Assembly: GCF_001426865.1 (NCBI RefSeq)
Contig: NZ_LMFO01000009.1
Location: 1-64,000 of the forward strand
Direction of reading: 5' to 3'
DNA: 64,000 nt
Source of the DNA: Paenibacillus sp. Root52
Lineage (GTDB): Bacteria > Bacillota > Bacilli > Paenibacillales > Paenibacillaceae
Numbering within the stretch: position 1 is the first letter of the stretch; every line of letters starts with the position of its first letter. The notes beneath the pieces are model-generated. The model had not been told where the DNA came from and made no database searches. It was given only the letters and a program-made list of their open reading frames with translations. Positions 1 to 9,109 of this stretch are shown here, piece after piece. Both the position numbers and the translations under genes were made by a program.

Positions 1-95
1 TGAAGACGACTGAAGACGACGAGGTAGATAGGCTGGGGGTGGAAGTGCAGTAATGCATGGAGCTGACCAGTACTAATCGGTCGAGGGCTTATCCA
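1..95 (+). rRNA. rrl: 23S ribosomal RNA, 3' end only
   Basis: The segment ends with the conserved 3' terminus of bacterial 23S rRNA: GGAGCTGACCAGTACTAATC at about 60-79, then GGTCGAGGGCTTATCC. The rest of the gene lies upstream of the window. The exact 3' end is uncertain by a few bases. The first 20 bases are two copies of TGAAGACGAC, whereas a single copy would be expected before GAGGTAGATAGG. A tRNA follows about 85 bases later, and no 5S gene lies between them. Confidence 0.93.
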
Positions 96-180
96 ATTGC
101 AAGTTCTACATCGCAGACTTTCGTTTCGAATCTAGTTTTCAAGGAGCAATCCTTGTAATCATTGTTTATGATTGTTATTT

Positions 181-272
181 GGAGAGATACCCAAGTGGCT
201 ATAAGGGGACCCTCTGCTAAGGGGTTAGGCTGTGTAAACGGTGCGAGGGTTCGAATCCCTCTCTCTCCGCCA
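181..272 (+). tRNA. tRNA-Ser (GCU)
   Basis: This is a 92-nt class II tRNA with a long variable arm. The 5' GGAGAGA pairs with TCTCTCC, the anticodon GCT sits in loop CTGCTAA, the T-loop is GTTCGAATC, and CCA is encoded. It is the first tRNA of the cluster behind the 23S gene. Confidence 0.96.
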
Positions 273-321
273 TCTTTATTCTAATGGAGATGGACAAGCA
301 ATCAAGACAATTCATTAATAT

Positions 322-398
322 GGCGGTGTAGCTCAGCTGGCTAGAGCGTACGGTTCATACCCGTAAGGTCGGGGGTTCGATCCCCTCCGCCGCTACCA
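322..398 (+). tRNA. tRNA-Met (CAU), elongator type
   Basis: This 77-nt cloverleaf has 5' GGCGGTG pairing with CGCCGCT (first pair G-U), anticodon CAT and encoded CCA. It closely matches the elongator tRNA-Met of Bacillus as I remember it, rather than the initiator form, whose first acceptor pair is mismatched. Confidence 0.94.
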
Positions 399-407
399 TA
401 TTACCCA

Positions 408-483
408 GGAGGCTTAGCTCAGCTGGGAGAGCATCTGCCTTACAAGCAGAGGGTCGGGGGTTCGATCCCCTCAGCCTCCACCA
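408..483 (+). tRNA. tRNA-Val (UAC)
   Basis: This 76-nt cloverleaf has acceptor GGAGGCT/AGCCTCC, D-arm GCTCAGCTGGGAGAGC, anticodon TAC in loop CTTACAA, T-loop GTTCGATCC and encoded CCA. Confidence 0.96.
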
Positions 484-488
484 TATAC

Positions 489-514
489 GCCGGTGTAGCT
501 CAACTGGTACACCA
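489..514 (+). pseudogene. tRNA-Thr remnant, internally deleted
   Basis: The bases GCCGGTGTAGCTCAACTGGT match the 5' acceptor strand and D-arm of a typical Firmicute tRNA-Thr (UGU), whose usual 3' end is GCCGGCACCA. After the D-loop the sequence jumps directly to ACCATTAATG, which looks like the tRNA's own CACCA end plus spacer. Anticodon, variable and T arms are missing. The likely cause is an internal deletion of about 50 bp across a short GTAC/GCAC match. It cannot fold as a tRNA. The cluster spacing suggests it was once an intact gene between Val and Asp. Confidence 0.75.
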
Positions 515-523
515 TTAATGCCT

Positions 524-601
524 GGAACCGTGGTGTAGTTGGCCTAACATGCCTGCCTGTCACGCAGGAGATCGCGGGTTCGAATCCCGTCGGTTCCGCC
601 A
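524..601 (+). tRNA. tRNA-Asp (GUC)
   Basis: This 78-nt cloverleaf has acceptor GGAACCG/CGGTTCC, anticodon GTC in loop CTGTCAC, T-loop GTTCGAATC and encoded CCA. It starts 9 bases after the tRNA-Thr remnant. Confidence 0.96.
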
Positions 602-621
602 TTAATCCCAAAACAAAATAA

Positions 622-694
<73 letters not shown>

Positions 695-706
695 CCTTAT
701 TATTTT

Positions 707-792
707 GGAGGATTAGCGAAGCGGCCAAACGCATCAGACTGTAAATCTGCTCCCGTACGGGTTCGGTGGTTCGAATCCATCATCCTCCACCA
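707..792 (+). tRNA. tRNA-Tyr (GUA)
   Basis: This 86-nt class II tRNA has acceptor GGAGGAT/ATCCTCC, anticodon GTA in loop CTGTAAA, a long variable arm (CTCCCGTACGGGTTC region), T-loop GTTCGAATC and encoded CCA. Confidence 0.95.
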
Positions 793-799
793 GTTTTAT

Positions 800-872
800 G
801 AGTCATTAGCTCAGTTGGTAGAGCACCTGACTTTTAATCAGGGTGTCGAAGGTTCGAGCCCTTCATGACTCA
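800..872 (+). tRNA. tRNA-Lys (UUU)
   Basis: The acceptor is GAGTCAT/ATGACTC, the anticodon TTT is in loop CTTTTAA, and the T-loop is GTTCGAGCC. CCA is not encoded (TCT follows the discriminator). It is the last tRNA before the terminator of the rRNA-tRNA unit. Confidence 0.95.
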
Positions 873-880
873 TCTTATAG

Positions 881-923
881 AAAGAGTGAATAATCATTAA
901 CATGATTATTCACTCTTTTTTTG
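881..923 (+). terminator. Rho-independent terminator of the rRNA-tRNA unit
   Basis: A long hairpin pairs AAAGAGTGAATAATCA with its complement TGATTATTCACTCTTT around a short loop and is followed by seven or more T. It starts 9 bases after tRNA-Lys. Confidence 0.93.
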
Positions 924-1121
924 TTGTTTTGAAAATAAAACTAACTAATTAGTAGCCGAGTGTTTAGTGAATATTCTAGGGAACATAGATAAAAAGGTTA
1001 GCTGCCAATACACAATAAATTATATATTTTCGTAATCATTGTTATAAACCAATAGGTAAAAGGCGATCTCCCTTAGGATATGATAAGATAGTAGAAAAAA
1101 CAGAGTGGTGACGTTCATATT

Positions 1122-2300
1122 ATGATCATACCAGGTCTTAAACAACAAATTGAAACAGTTATCGGCACTACATTAGATGAATATGAAGTTACTATAGAAG
1201 AATGGGAAGAGTCAGCGGCTAAGTTATTCAATCATAACTACGATAACTCTACCTATAATGGAACGCCCGGCGGTCAGCTGAGCGAGCCAGAAAGAGTTAC
1301 CTATACTGAAGCCCGGAGTTTGAGCACGGGGGAACGGATTTATTTTAAAGTCGGAGTGAATGCCAAAGAAGGAAATATTATATGTTGGGGATGCTCTACT
1401 GAAGCAATAACTAGAGAAACCAAGGGTCTCATTGAACTTCTAATCCTTAACTATACAGAAGCATCACTCGAAGAAGCACCTGTAGTATATGAAAGTGATC
1501 GAGAGCAGCAACTTGCTGAACTGGGACAATGGCTTGTACAGCAGATGAACGATCCATCCCAATATGAATCGGTACCGGAGCATTTATCGATTACGGCCGA
1601 GCTGAGCACAGAGAAAATTCCTTTTTTGCTGCAATGTGAAACACCGGATGCTCATCGAATTCGCTCCAAAGAGCTTAATAAATTATTGGAGAGTTACTTC
1701 GGTGAGTTAATTATATTAATTCCTATGAGAGAACAAGAGTGGGTCTTTCTTGCTGATGAAGAGATTGTTATGGGTGAGGTTGAGGAAGATACCATTGAGG
1801 CAAGAAAAGATCTGCTTAATGCCTTCTGTCTCGGACTATATGAATTGGTAGCGAGTGAATGGGCGGGTGTCTTCCATCTATCTGCATTGTTACCTTGTCA
1901 CCCAGTAACTCAACTGGCGCCTGCTACTGCGCTTTTGCAGGAAAGTGTACAGTTAGGCAGGGCATTCCATGTCGCACAGCATATTCATCTTCCTTGGAAT
2001 CTACAACTAGAACAAGTTGTTGCAAGTATTCCTGAGCAGCAGCGGCTCCGGTTCATCAAGGATACAGGTAAAGATACCACAATATTTAACGATAGTGAGA
2101 CCCTCACAACGCTAGAGACCTTTTTTAGCTTGGATTGCAATGTGAGCGAGACGGCCAAGCGTCTTTTTATCCACCGGAATACACTGGTTTATCGTCTGGA
2201 TAAGATCAAACAAGAGATTGGATACGATGTTAGAAGCTTTGAAAGTGCTGTTCTAGTGCGGCTTTTGCTGCTTATGTACAAAGTGACGAAAAAGCTCTGA
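1122..2300 (+). CDS. PucR/CdaR-type transcriptional regulator
   Basis: The 392-residue protein has a C-terminal helix-turn-helix of the PucR family at about residues 325-390. Its core reads VSETAKRLFIHRNTLVYRLD, the hallmark of this domain in purine-catabolism and sugar-diacid regulators. The first 300 residues show no domain I recognise and may hold the signal-sensing part. No membrane segment or signal peptide is visible, so it is a soluble DNA-binding protein. It lies just upstream of and co-directional with the sugar-ABC ATPase gene (103 bases apart), so it may control that gene. The ligand is unknown. A GAGTGGTGA ribosome site precedes the ATG. Confidence 0.82.
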   Translation: MIIPGLKQQIETVIGTTLDEYEVTIEEWEESAAKLFNHNYDNSTYNGTPGGQLSEPERVTYTEARSLSTGERIYFKVGVNAKEGNIICWGCSTEAITRETKGLIELLILNYTEASLEEAPVVYESDREQQLAELGQWLVQQMNDPSQYESVPEHLSITAELSTEKIPFLLQCETPDAHRIRSKELNKLLESYFGELIILIPMREQEWVFLADEEIVMGEVEEDTIEARKDLLNAFCLGLYELVASEWAGVFHLSALLPCHPVTQLAPATALLQESVQLGRAFHVAQHIHLPWNLQLEQVVASIPEQQRLRFIKDTGKDTTIFNDSETLTTLETFFSLDCNVSETAKRLFIHRNTLVYRLDKIKQEIGYDVRSFESAVLVRLLLLMYKVTKKL

Positions 2301-2403
2301 TATTTTTGTGCAGTTTGCGAATAGTCAAACATCACATGCATGGGTTATTATAAAACTACAAAATGTATTCGATTACAAAATGATCTCTGAGGAGGCAACA
2401 ATC

Positions 2404-3528
2404 ATGGCAGGTGTACGTTTAGAGCATATTTTCAAAAAATACCCGGGTTCCGATAAAGCAACAGTAGTTGACATTAACCTGGACATTAAAGATAAAGAAT
2501 TTTTGGTACTGGTAGGTCCGTCCGGTTGTGGTAAATCAACAACACTGCGTATGATCGCAGGCCTTGAGGAAATTTCCGAAGGTAAACTCTATATCGGTGA
2601 CCGTGTCGTAAATGATGTTGCTCCTAAAGACCGCGATATCGCGATGGTATTCCAATCCTATGCCTTGTATCCGCATATGAGCGTATATCAAAACATGGCG
2701 TTTGGTTTGAAATTGCGTAAAGTAAAAAAAGACGAGATCGACAAACGTGTACGTGAAGCAGCTAGAATCTTGGATATCGAGCATTTGCTTGAGCGTAAAC
2801 CTAAGGCATTGTCCGGTGGTCAACGTCAGCGTGTCGCTCTAGGACGTGCGATTGTCCGTGATCCACAAGTCTTCTTGATGGATGAGCCACTCTCCAACTT
2901 GGATGCTAAACTTCGTGGTCAGATGCGTGCGGAAATCACAAAACTGGCTAAACGTTTGGAAACAACTGTTATCTACGTAACGCATGACCAGATCGAAGCA
3001 ATGACGATGGGTGACCGGATCGTAGTTATGAAGGATGGTATCATCCAACAAGCTGCTTCTCCGGAAGAACTGTATAACTTGCCGGCTAACCTGTTCGTAG
3101 CTGGATTTATCGGTTCCCCAACAATGAACTTTATCTCGGGTAAACTGGCTGAGCAAGGTGCTAACTTGCACTTCGTAGCTCCAGGTGTAGATGTTGAAAT
3201 CCCACAAGGTAAAGCACAAGTGTTGAAATCCAGAGGATATATTGGTAAAGAAGTGATTCTGGGTGTTCGTCCAGAAGATATCCACGAAGAGCCAGTATTC
3301 TTGGAAGCATCCCCGAACTCTGTATTCTCTACACACGTAGATGTAACAGAGAACTTGGGTCACGAAATGCTCCTCTACTTGAGCGGCGTAGGTAACGATA
3401 CTACAATTGCACGTGTAGACGGACGTTCTAACACTCGTGATGGTTCCACAGTTAAAATGGCAATTGACATGAACAAAGTTCATATCTTTGACAAAGAGAC
3501 TGAAGTGAACGTACTTCTTCAAGACTAA
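2404..3528 (+). CDS. msmX: Carbohydrate ABC transporter ATPase (MsmX/UgpC type)
   Basis: The 374-residue ATPase has Walker A GPSGCGKST (about 38-46), Q-loop VFQSYALYPH, signature LSGGQRQRVALGRA, Walker B VFLMDEP and H-loop YVTHDQ. A C-terminal MalK-like TOBE region follows. It stands alone without permeases. That is typical of MsmX, the shared ATPase that energises several sugar importers with orphan permease pairs, such as the one at 21767-23599 (inference). The start is ATG 2404 behind GGAGGCAA. The longer reading frame from 2308 has no ribosome site. Codon use looks like that of a highly expressed gene. Confidence 0.93.
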   Translation: MAGVRLEHIFKKYPGSDKATVVDINLDIKDKEFLVLVGPSGCGKSTTLRMIAGLEEISEGKLYIGDRVVNDVAPKDRDIAMVFQSYALYPHMSVYQNMAFGLKLRKVKKDEIDKRVREAARILDIEHLLERKPKALSGGQRQRVALGRAIVRDPQVFLMDEPLSNLDAKLRGQMRAEITKLAKRLETTVIYVTHDQIEAMTMGDRIVVMKDGIIQQAASPEELYNLPANLFVAGFIGSPTMNFISGKLAEQGANLHFVAPGVDVEIPQGKAQVLKSRGYIGKEVILGVRPEDIHEEPVFLEASPNSVFSTHVDVTENLGHEMLLYLSGVGNDTTIARVDGRSNTRDGSTVKMAIDMNKVHIFDKETEVNVLLQD

Positions 3529-3592
3529 TATTACTGGGATTCCTCGGTAACGATGAAATCTATCAGTTAACGCAATCATACATTGTATTCAG

Positions 3593-3627
3593 AGCCCCTT
3601 CCGTTATTGCTGGAAGGGGCTTTTTTG
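3593..3627 (+). terminator. Terminator after msmX
   Basis: The hairpin AGCCCCTTCC / GGAAGGGGCT has a 9-base loop and is followed by TTTTTT. The rest of the 368-base gap to hprK (3628-3896) holds no gene I can support. Confidence 0.93.
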
Positions 3628-3896
3628 ACTAATAACAGGCGTAGTCCAAGATTGCATTCAGCGGTGAATTCATTTAAGATTATTTGAAGGTTATCGATTG
3701 ATGAAACAGAGCTTGAGTATGCTATATCTGCATGGAAAACATCCGATAACTGTGGTCTGTCTTCGCTGAATGACGTTAATCGACGTTTCGTATAGGCTGC
3801 AAATGGAAACAAACTGAATGCGCTCTTAAAGTAGTGAAATGTTGTGTCATCTTGATGTACATACAGAGGCAGCGAATGCTGAAAGGAAGAGACAAA

Positions 3897-4835
3897 ATGG
3901 CGAAAAAAGTGAAAGTATCCGAGTTAGTGCAACAATTTCAGCTTGAAGTTGTTTCAGGATCTCATGGATTAAAGAGATTCATTACAGTAGACGATCTGAA
4001 CAGACCTGGCCTAGAAATGGCTGGTTATTTTGAATATCACCCACAAGAACGGGTACAGCTTCTTGGAAGAACCGAGCTGGCCTTTTTTGCAATGCTCCCT
4101 GAACAAGAACGCCGTGATCGGATGCAGCGTCTATGCACAGAAGAGACACCTTGTATTGTTGTCACGCGTGGGCTGGACGTTCCACAAGAGCTGATCGATA
4201 TCAGTGAAGAGCAAAACCTCGCTGTACTTCGTAGTAATATGGCAACGACGATTCTGTCGAGCCGGATTACTGGTTTCCTTGAGGGCAAGCTGGCACCAAC
4301 AGCGACCATCCATGGTGTTTTGTGTGATGTGTATGGTGTAGGGATGTTGATTACGGGAAGCAGTGGTATCGGTAAAAGTGAGACGGCCTTGGAATTGGTT
4401 AAACGTGGACATCGCTTGATTGCCGATGATGCGGTAGAGATTCGCCAAACCTCCGACTTCCAGCTTCACGGAACAGCACCAGAGTTGATTCGTCATTTGC
4501 TGGAGATTCGCGGAGTTGGCATTATCAACGTTATGACCCTGTTCGGTGCGGGTGCTGTACGTAACAATAAACGGATTACACTTGTGGTTCGACTTGAAGC
4601 ATGGCAACAAGACAAGCAGTATGACCGTCTTGGATTGGACGAGGAGACTACACGAATTATTGATACGGATGTACCTCTGGTTACGATCCCGGTTCGTCCT
4701 GGTCGAAATCTAGCTGTAATCATCGAAGTTGCAGCCATGAACTACCGTCTGAAGCAAATGGGATTGAATGCGGCTCTGCAGTTTACGAATAAGTTGACAG
4801 CAACCATCTCAGAAGATATGGAAGACATGGATTAA
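3897..4835 (+). CDS. hprK: HPr kinase/phosphorylase
   Basis: The 312-residue bifunctional enzyme phosphorylates and dephosphorylates Ser46 of HPr and Crh, so it is the sensor of carbon catabolite repression. Walker A GSSGIGKS lies at about 154-161, the DD pair at 177-178 and the HprK signature [20 protein letters not shown] at about 202-221. Length matches the family. The start is ATG 3897 behind AAAGGAAGA; the upstream in-frame extension to 3834 has no ribosome site. It heads the conserved order hprK-lgt-ppaX-acetyltransferase, as in Bacillus, although a terminator separates it from lgt here. Confidence 0.96.
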   Translation: MAKKVKVSELVQQFQLEVVSGSHGLKRFITVDDLNRPGLEMAGYFEYHPQERVQLLGRTELAFFAMLPEQERRDRMQRLCTEETPCIVVTRGLDVPQELIDISEEQNLAVLRSNMATTILSSRITGFLEGKLAPTATIHGVLCDVYGVGMLITGSSGIGKSETALELVKRGHRLIADDAVEIRQTSDFQLHGTAPELIRHLLEIRGVGIINVMTLFGAGAVRNNKRITLVVRLEAWQQDKQYDRLGLDEETTRIIDTDVPLVTIPVRPGRNLAVIIEVAAMNYRLKQMGLNAALQFTNKLTATISEDMEDMD

Positions 4836-4855
4836 ATGAAATAGTTCAAGGGATT

Positions 4856-4896
4856 GTGGTATGAGACAAAGCTGTGCTTTGCTATACCACTTTTTC
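4856..4896 (+). terminator. Terminator after hprK
   Basis: The hairpin GTGGTAT...ATACCAC has an inner AAGC/GCTT pairing and is followed by TTTTTC. It separates hprK from lgt, suggesting that lgt has its own promoter in 4897-5050. Confidence 0.8.
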
Positions 4897-5064
4897 TTGG
4901 ATATAGGTTACGCAGGAAATTTGCACAGTACAGAACCATTTACGTATATGGTCTGTAATTAAGAGATTCTTTTTGTTCTTAGATCCGTAAATAGCATGAG
5001 TTGCTGTGTGGATTGTATAGTGTGAGAGTGAGTGGCATGAGTGAATTTATAGGAGTGTGAATGA

Positions 5065-6120
5065 ATGGATACATTATTACTGTTGGACCCGGTTGCGTTC
5101 TCTATTGGATCGCTGACGGTTCACTGGTACGGATTAATTCTGGGTGCAGCAGCGCTTGTAGGTCTATTGCTGGTCATTCAGGAGGGGAAACGGTATGCCA
5201 TCCCGCAAGAAGTGTTCATGGACATGGTTCTGCTCGGCGTACCGTCTGCTATTATTGGGGCCAGAATTTATTATGTGGCATTTAAATGGGACGATTATAA
5301 GGATAATTTCTGGGATGTATTTAAAATATGGAATGGCGGCATCGCCATTTATGGCGCACTAATTGGTGCAATTATATGTGCAGTTATTTTCTTCCGTCGT
5401 AAAGGATATAACTTCTGGCGTATGGCCGACATTTGCGCGCCTGGTCTCATCGTTGGACAGATGATTGGGCGTTGGGGGAACTTCGTGAATCAGGAAGCCT
5501 ACGGCGGACCTGTAGAGGAGTCATTTTTGCGGAACAATCTGCATCTTCCGGACTTTATCGTCAATCAGATGAACGTAAATGGTGTATTCCATCATCCGGC
5601 GTTCTTGTATGAATCGTTATGGAGCCTGGTAGGATTAGGGATTCTACTCGTATTGCGTCGTCAGAAGTTTCTACGTGCAGGCGAACTATTCATGTCTTAT
5701 TTTATCTGGTACTCTATCGGTCGTTTCTTCATTGAAGCGTTGCGTACAGATAGTCTTGGGTTCCAAGCACCAGCATGGGTGGCTTCTGTCGTAAATGGGA
5801 TGTGGTCTCCAATGACAGCAATGGGCTTCGAGCAAGGGTATCTAGATCCAGCGTACGGCAACGTTAGAATTTCGCAACTGCTGGCGATCGCTATTATCAT
5901 TGTTGCGGTATTATTCATTGTGGTAAGAAGAGTGACGGGTCGTGCAGATGTACGTTATAGTGATCCAATCGTATCGACGAAAGTACCTTCGGAACCATCG
6001 GATGATATGCCACAGACAGGTGCGCCAGGTACAGGTGCTGGCAAAGACAGCAAAGAAGACAAAACAACATCAACGCTAGCTAGAGAAGAGCAGAGGCAAG
6101 CTGAAGACAAAAAGGAGTAA
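5065..6120 (+). CDS. lgt: Prolipoprotein diacylglyceryl transferase
   Basis: The 351-residue multi-pass membrane enzyme moves diacylglycerol from phosphatidylglycerol to the lipobox cysteine of prolipoproteins. It shows the Lgt signature GQMIGRWGNFVNQEAYGG (about residues 131-148) and HPAFLYES near 175. At least six hydrophobic segments are visible. The last 50 or so residues form a charged, hydrophilic tail rich in Lys, Asp, Glu and Gly that is longer than in most Lgt proteins and probably cytoplasmic. The start is ATG 5065 behind AGGAGTGTGA; the ATG at 5061 is in another frame. ppaX follows after 7 bases. Confidence 0.96.
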   Translation: MDTLLLLDPVAFSIGSLTVHWYGLILGAAALVGLLLVIQEGKRYAIPQEVFMDMVLLGVPSAIIGARIYYVAFKWDDYKDNFWDVFKIWNGGIAIYGALIGAIICAVIFFRRKGYNFWRMADICAPGLIVGQMIGRWGNFVNQEAYGGPVEESFLRNNLHLPDFIVNQMNVNGVFHHPAFLYESLWSLVGLGILLVLRRQKFLRAGELFMSYFIWYSIGRFFIEALRTDSLGFQAPAWVASVVNGMWSPMTAMGFEQGYLDPAYGNVRISQLLAIAIIIVAVLFIVVRRVTGRADVRYSDPIVSTKVPSEPSDDMPQTGAPGTGAGKDSKEDKTTSTLAREEQRQAEDKKE

Positions 6121-6127
6121 TGCAGGT

Positions 6128-6784
6128 ATGATCAACACGGTTTTGTTTGATCTCGATGGAACGATTATAGATACGAATGAGTTGATCATCAGCTCGTTCC
6201 TACATGTAATGGGAGAATGGGAGCATTCAGCTCCGTGGACAAGGGAAGAAATTATTCCACATATGGGTGGCACGCTGGAACAGCAGATGCGCACATTTTC
6301 TGGACAAGAGGATGTCTCTAAGTATGTGAAGGGCTACCGTGCATATAACGATATTCACCATGAGGCAATGGTGCAGCCTTTCCCTTATGTGTTGGAGGTT
6401 ATTGAAGCTCTTCATCAAGCAGGTATCGTAATGGGAGTCGTGACAACGAAAATTCGTCCATCCACACTTAAAGTGTTAGAGCGCTTCGACTTGCTCAAGT
6501 ATATGCAAACGATTGTAACAGTCACGGATGTAACACATCCGAAACCTCATGCTGAGCCGGTATTGAAGGCGATGAACGAGCTTGGTGCCGATCCTACCAA
6601 AACATTGATGATTGGGGACAGCCCCGTGGATATTCAGTCGGCTCAAAATGCAGGTGCACTCTCCGTAGGTGTGGCCTGGTCTCTCAAGGGAGAAGAGAAA
6701 CTGAAAGAATACAACCCGGATCATATTGTGCACGATATGAGGGATCTGCTTGTACTCACAGGTATTGAAGCGAGACGTACATGA
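6128..6784 (+). CDS. ppaX: Pyrophosphatase PpaX (HAD family)
   Basis: The 218-residue HAD hydrolase has motif [10 protein letters not shown] (about 8-16), motif II VVTTK, a conserved Lys in HPKP and motif [15 protein letters not shown]. PpaX hydrolyses the pyrophosphate released by HprK when it dephosphorylates HPr-Ser-P, which pulls that reaction forward. Position after hprK-lgt supports this over a generic phosphoglycolate phosphatase. Its stop codon overlaps the start of the next gene by 4 bases, so the two are translationally coupled. Confidence 0.9.
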   Translation: MINTVLFDLDGTIIDTNELIISSFLHVMGEWEHSAPWTREEIIPHMGGTLEQQMRTFSGQEDVSKYVKGYRAYNDIHHEAMVQPFPYVLEVIEALHQAGIVMGVVTTKIRPSTLKVLERFDLLKYMQTIVTVTDVTHPKPHAEPVLKAMNELGADPTKTLMIGDSPVDIQSAQNAGALSVGVAWSLKGEEKLKEYNPDHIVHDMRDLLVLTGIEARRT

Positions 6785-7308
6785 GAAAAGTAACCCGCTA
6801 TCCGGTAGAAGGTCATAATGCATTATGGCATATCTATCAGACTGTAAGCCCATGGAAAGGTGTTCGTAATTTTATCTGGATTCAGCTATCACGTTACTGT
6901 CCGATTCTATCGGTAAAGAACTGGATCTATCGCCGAATGCTTGGCATGAAGGTAGGTAAACATACGGCATTTGGCTTAATGGTGATGGTAGATGTGTTTT
7001 TCCCGGAGAAAATCACGGTGGGCGAAAACTCAGTCATCGGATACAACACGACCATTCTGGCTCATGAATATCTCATCAAAGAGTACAGGCTGGGCGAGGT
7101 CATTATCGGTGAAAATGTACTTATTGGTGCGAATACAACCATCTTGCCGGGGGTAACCATCGGGGATGGAGCTGTGGTTGCAGCAGGCGCTGTGGTTCAC
7201 AAGGATGTTGCGCCAGGAGCCTTTGTGGGAGGTAATCCACTACGGGATCTATCCCGGTCTGCAACTACTGAGCAAGATATGCTCGTGAATACAGAGGAAC
7301 CAGTTTAG
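6781..7308 (+). CDS. Left-handed beta-helix acetyltransferase (YvoF-like)
   Basis: The 175-residue protein of the hexapeptide-repeat acyltransferase family has imperfect repeats such as [24 protein letters not shown] and [12 protein letters not shown] at about 80-150. These form a left-handed beta-helix that binds acetyl-CoA. The substrate is unknown. It is the fourth gene of the hprK-lgt-ppaX set, corresponding to yvoF in Bacillus subtilis. It has no signal peptide and is probably cytoplasmic. Confidence 0.87.
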   Translation: MRKVTRYPVEGHNALWHIYQTVSPWKGVRNFIWIQLSRYCPILSVKNWIYRRMLGMKVGKHTAFGLMVMVDVFFPEKITVGENSVIGYNTTILAHEYLIKEYRLGEVIIGENVLIGANTTILPGVTIGDGAVVAAGAVVHKDVAPGAFVGGNPLRDLSRSATTEQDMLVNTEEPV

Positions 7309-7427
7309 GAAACGAAGGTCGTTGGAAAACGACATTTGAAACATGTATACCTGTGACTTAAGTTTAGAGCCATAGGAACTAATAAGAAATATCCAGTGGT
7401 AAGGTGAAGTCTGAACCGCTGAGAGAG

Positions 7428-7450
7428 AAGCTGCTAAGGGCAGCTTTTTT
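7428..7450 (+). terminator. Terminator after the lgt-ppaX-acetyltransferase genes
   Basis: The hairpin AAGCTGC / GCAGCTT has a 5-base loop and runs into TTTTTT. The 573-base gap 7309-7881 otherwise holds a candidate promoter and about 300 bases of his leader. I find no T-box antiterminator motif (GGTGGNACC) in it. Confidence 0.85.
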
Positions 7451-7532
7451 CATATATAAATATTCTCTCGTCACGCTTGTAAAATGCGGGTAAACCATAG
7501 AAGGAAGATGGCTGGCTAGCTGTGTGGTTTTG

Positions 7533-7562
7533 TTGACGATGTGGAGTCATTCATGTTATCAT
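7533..7562 (+). promoter_or_regulatory. Candidate SigA promoter of the his operon
   Basis: TTGACG (-35) and TATCAT (-10) are separated by 18 bases. The leader to hisZ would be about 310 bases, long enough for RNA-level control, but I recognise no riboswitch or T-box in it. Confidence 0.5.
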
Positions 7563-7881
7563 ATCCCATATCCTTTAGTTTGTTAGCACTTTACCATACG
7601 AAAGCAAAGAGCAGCAGAGTGTGAACTTCATATTCTCTTCTCTGAGGGTTCGACTTCATAGAAATAATGCGCTGCATAGCAGCTAGAGCACAAGAACGGC
7701 TTCACAGATGAACGTATAGAGGATTTGCGAAGGCATTTGTGACTTCGGTTGAAACAGATGCTATTTACATAAATCCTGTTGAGATACAGATTGAAATGCA
7801 AGTGGACGAATGAATGGATGCAAGAATCAATATACAGACTGCTGCACAATCCAAACTACTGACTCGGGGTGAATGATACTA

Positions 7882-9108
7882 ATGTCTAAACCAAAAGGCT
7901 TCGAGAAACCGACGGGTTTCCGTGACTATACACCGCTTGTCGTGAACAAGCTGAGAACGATTGAGCGAAATGCACTAGAATGCATGGAACGCTGGGGTTA
8001 TCGCCAGATTATGACGCCAACGATTGAGTATTACGACACGGTAGGTGTAGCCAGCTCTACCTCAGATCGTAAATTGTTCAAGTTGCTGAATAGCCGAGGA
8101 ACAACGCTCGTGTTGAGATCGGATCTGACAGCTCCTATTGCACGGGTTGTATCTTCTCTACTGAAGGATGAGCCACTTCCCCTCCGTTTGTCTTATCATG
8201 CGAATGTGTTCCGCTCCATTGAAGAGGAAGCGGGACGTGAAGCGGAGTTTTTCCAGACGGGTGTTGAACTTGTGGGTGATGATTCCCCTGAAGCGGATGC
8301 AGAAGTGGTTGCTTTGGCGATTGCCTCATTACAGGCAGCGGGTGTGTCTTCTTTTAAAATAGCGATGGGTCACATGGGTTTCCTGAATGGATTGTTGGAA
8401 GAGGTTATCCCAGGGCAGACCGCACAGCAGCAAGAATTGAAGAATGGATTGCTCGGGCGGGACTACGTTGGTTATCGGGAATCTATTGAAGCGCTCGATC
8501 TTGAACCGAAGTTGAAGGCGCAACTTGAGGCGATTCTACGTTTGCGAGGTGGCAAAGAGATCTGTGCTCAAGCAGCCCAGTTAAGCTCCAGTCCAGAAGC
8601 AGCAGAGTCTATCGCCCATCTGTGTGCAGTATTTGAGGTGTTAGAGGCGTATGGAGTCTCTGAGCATGTGTTGATCGATCTGACGATGATTGGTGACTTC
8701 TCGTATTATACAGGTATGACATTTGAAGGTTATGCGGCCGAGCTTGGATCGCCTGTATGCAGTGGTGGACGATATGATAATCTGCTGCAGCAGTTTGGAC
8801 GTGCGCTTCCGGCTACGGGATTTGCACTCAAAACAAACCGAATTATCGACGGAGTACATGGCATTACAATAGAAGAAGAAAAGCCTGTGCTGATTGAATA
8901 TCAGTCTGAATGCCGAGCTGAAGCACTTACGGAAGCAGCGCGGTTACGCAGTTTAGGAAAGAATGTTGTGACATCCCTTCTCTCCGAAGAGAAGAGCAAT
9001 ACTGAAACGGCGAAAGTAGCTGTAACCTCTGGTGAACAAGAAGTGCGGAGTGACAAGCGGTATGCCGAGGTCATTCGTTATACATCTGAAGAAAGGGGAG
9101 CACGCTGA
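7882..9108 (+). CDS. hisZ: ATP phosphoribosyltransferase regulatory subunit HisZ
   Basis: The 408-residue protein is a histidyl-tRNA-synthetase paralogue without aminoacylation activity. It activates short-form HisG and makes it sensitive to histidine. Class II synthetase-like features are visible: [10 protein letters not shown] at the N-terminus, [11 protein letters not shown] and FYQTGVE-like [13 protein letters not shown] 7882 is preferred over ATG 7873 because the GGGGTGA site ends at 7872, giving normal spacing only for 7882. hisG begins 1 base after its stop. Confidence 0.94.
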   Translation: MSKPKGFEKPTGFRDYTPLVVNKLRTIERNALECMERWGYRQIMTPTIEYYDTVGVASSTSDRKLFKLLNSRGTTLVLRSDLTAPIARVVSSLLKDEPLPLRLSYHANVFRSIEEEAGREAEFFQTGVELVGDDSPEADAEVVALAIASLQAAGVSSFKIAMGHMGFLNGLLEEVIPGQTAQQQELKNGLLGRDYVGYRESIEALDLEPKLKAQLEAILRLRGGKEICAQAAQLSSSPEAAESIAHLCAVFEVLEAYGVSEHVLIDLTMIGDFSYYTGMTFEGYAAELGSPVCSGGRYDNLLQQFGRALPATGFALKTNRIIDGVHGITIEEEKPVLIEYQSECRAEALTEAARLRSLGKNVVTSLLSEEKSNTETAKVAVTSGEQEVRSDKRYAEVIRYTSEERGAR

Positions 9109-9109
9109 G

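Noticed and set aside
7563-7881. T-box or other riboswitch in the his leader
   Set aside because: No GGTGGNACC antiterminator motif and no terminator directly before hisZ was found. The length alone is not enough.
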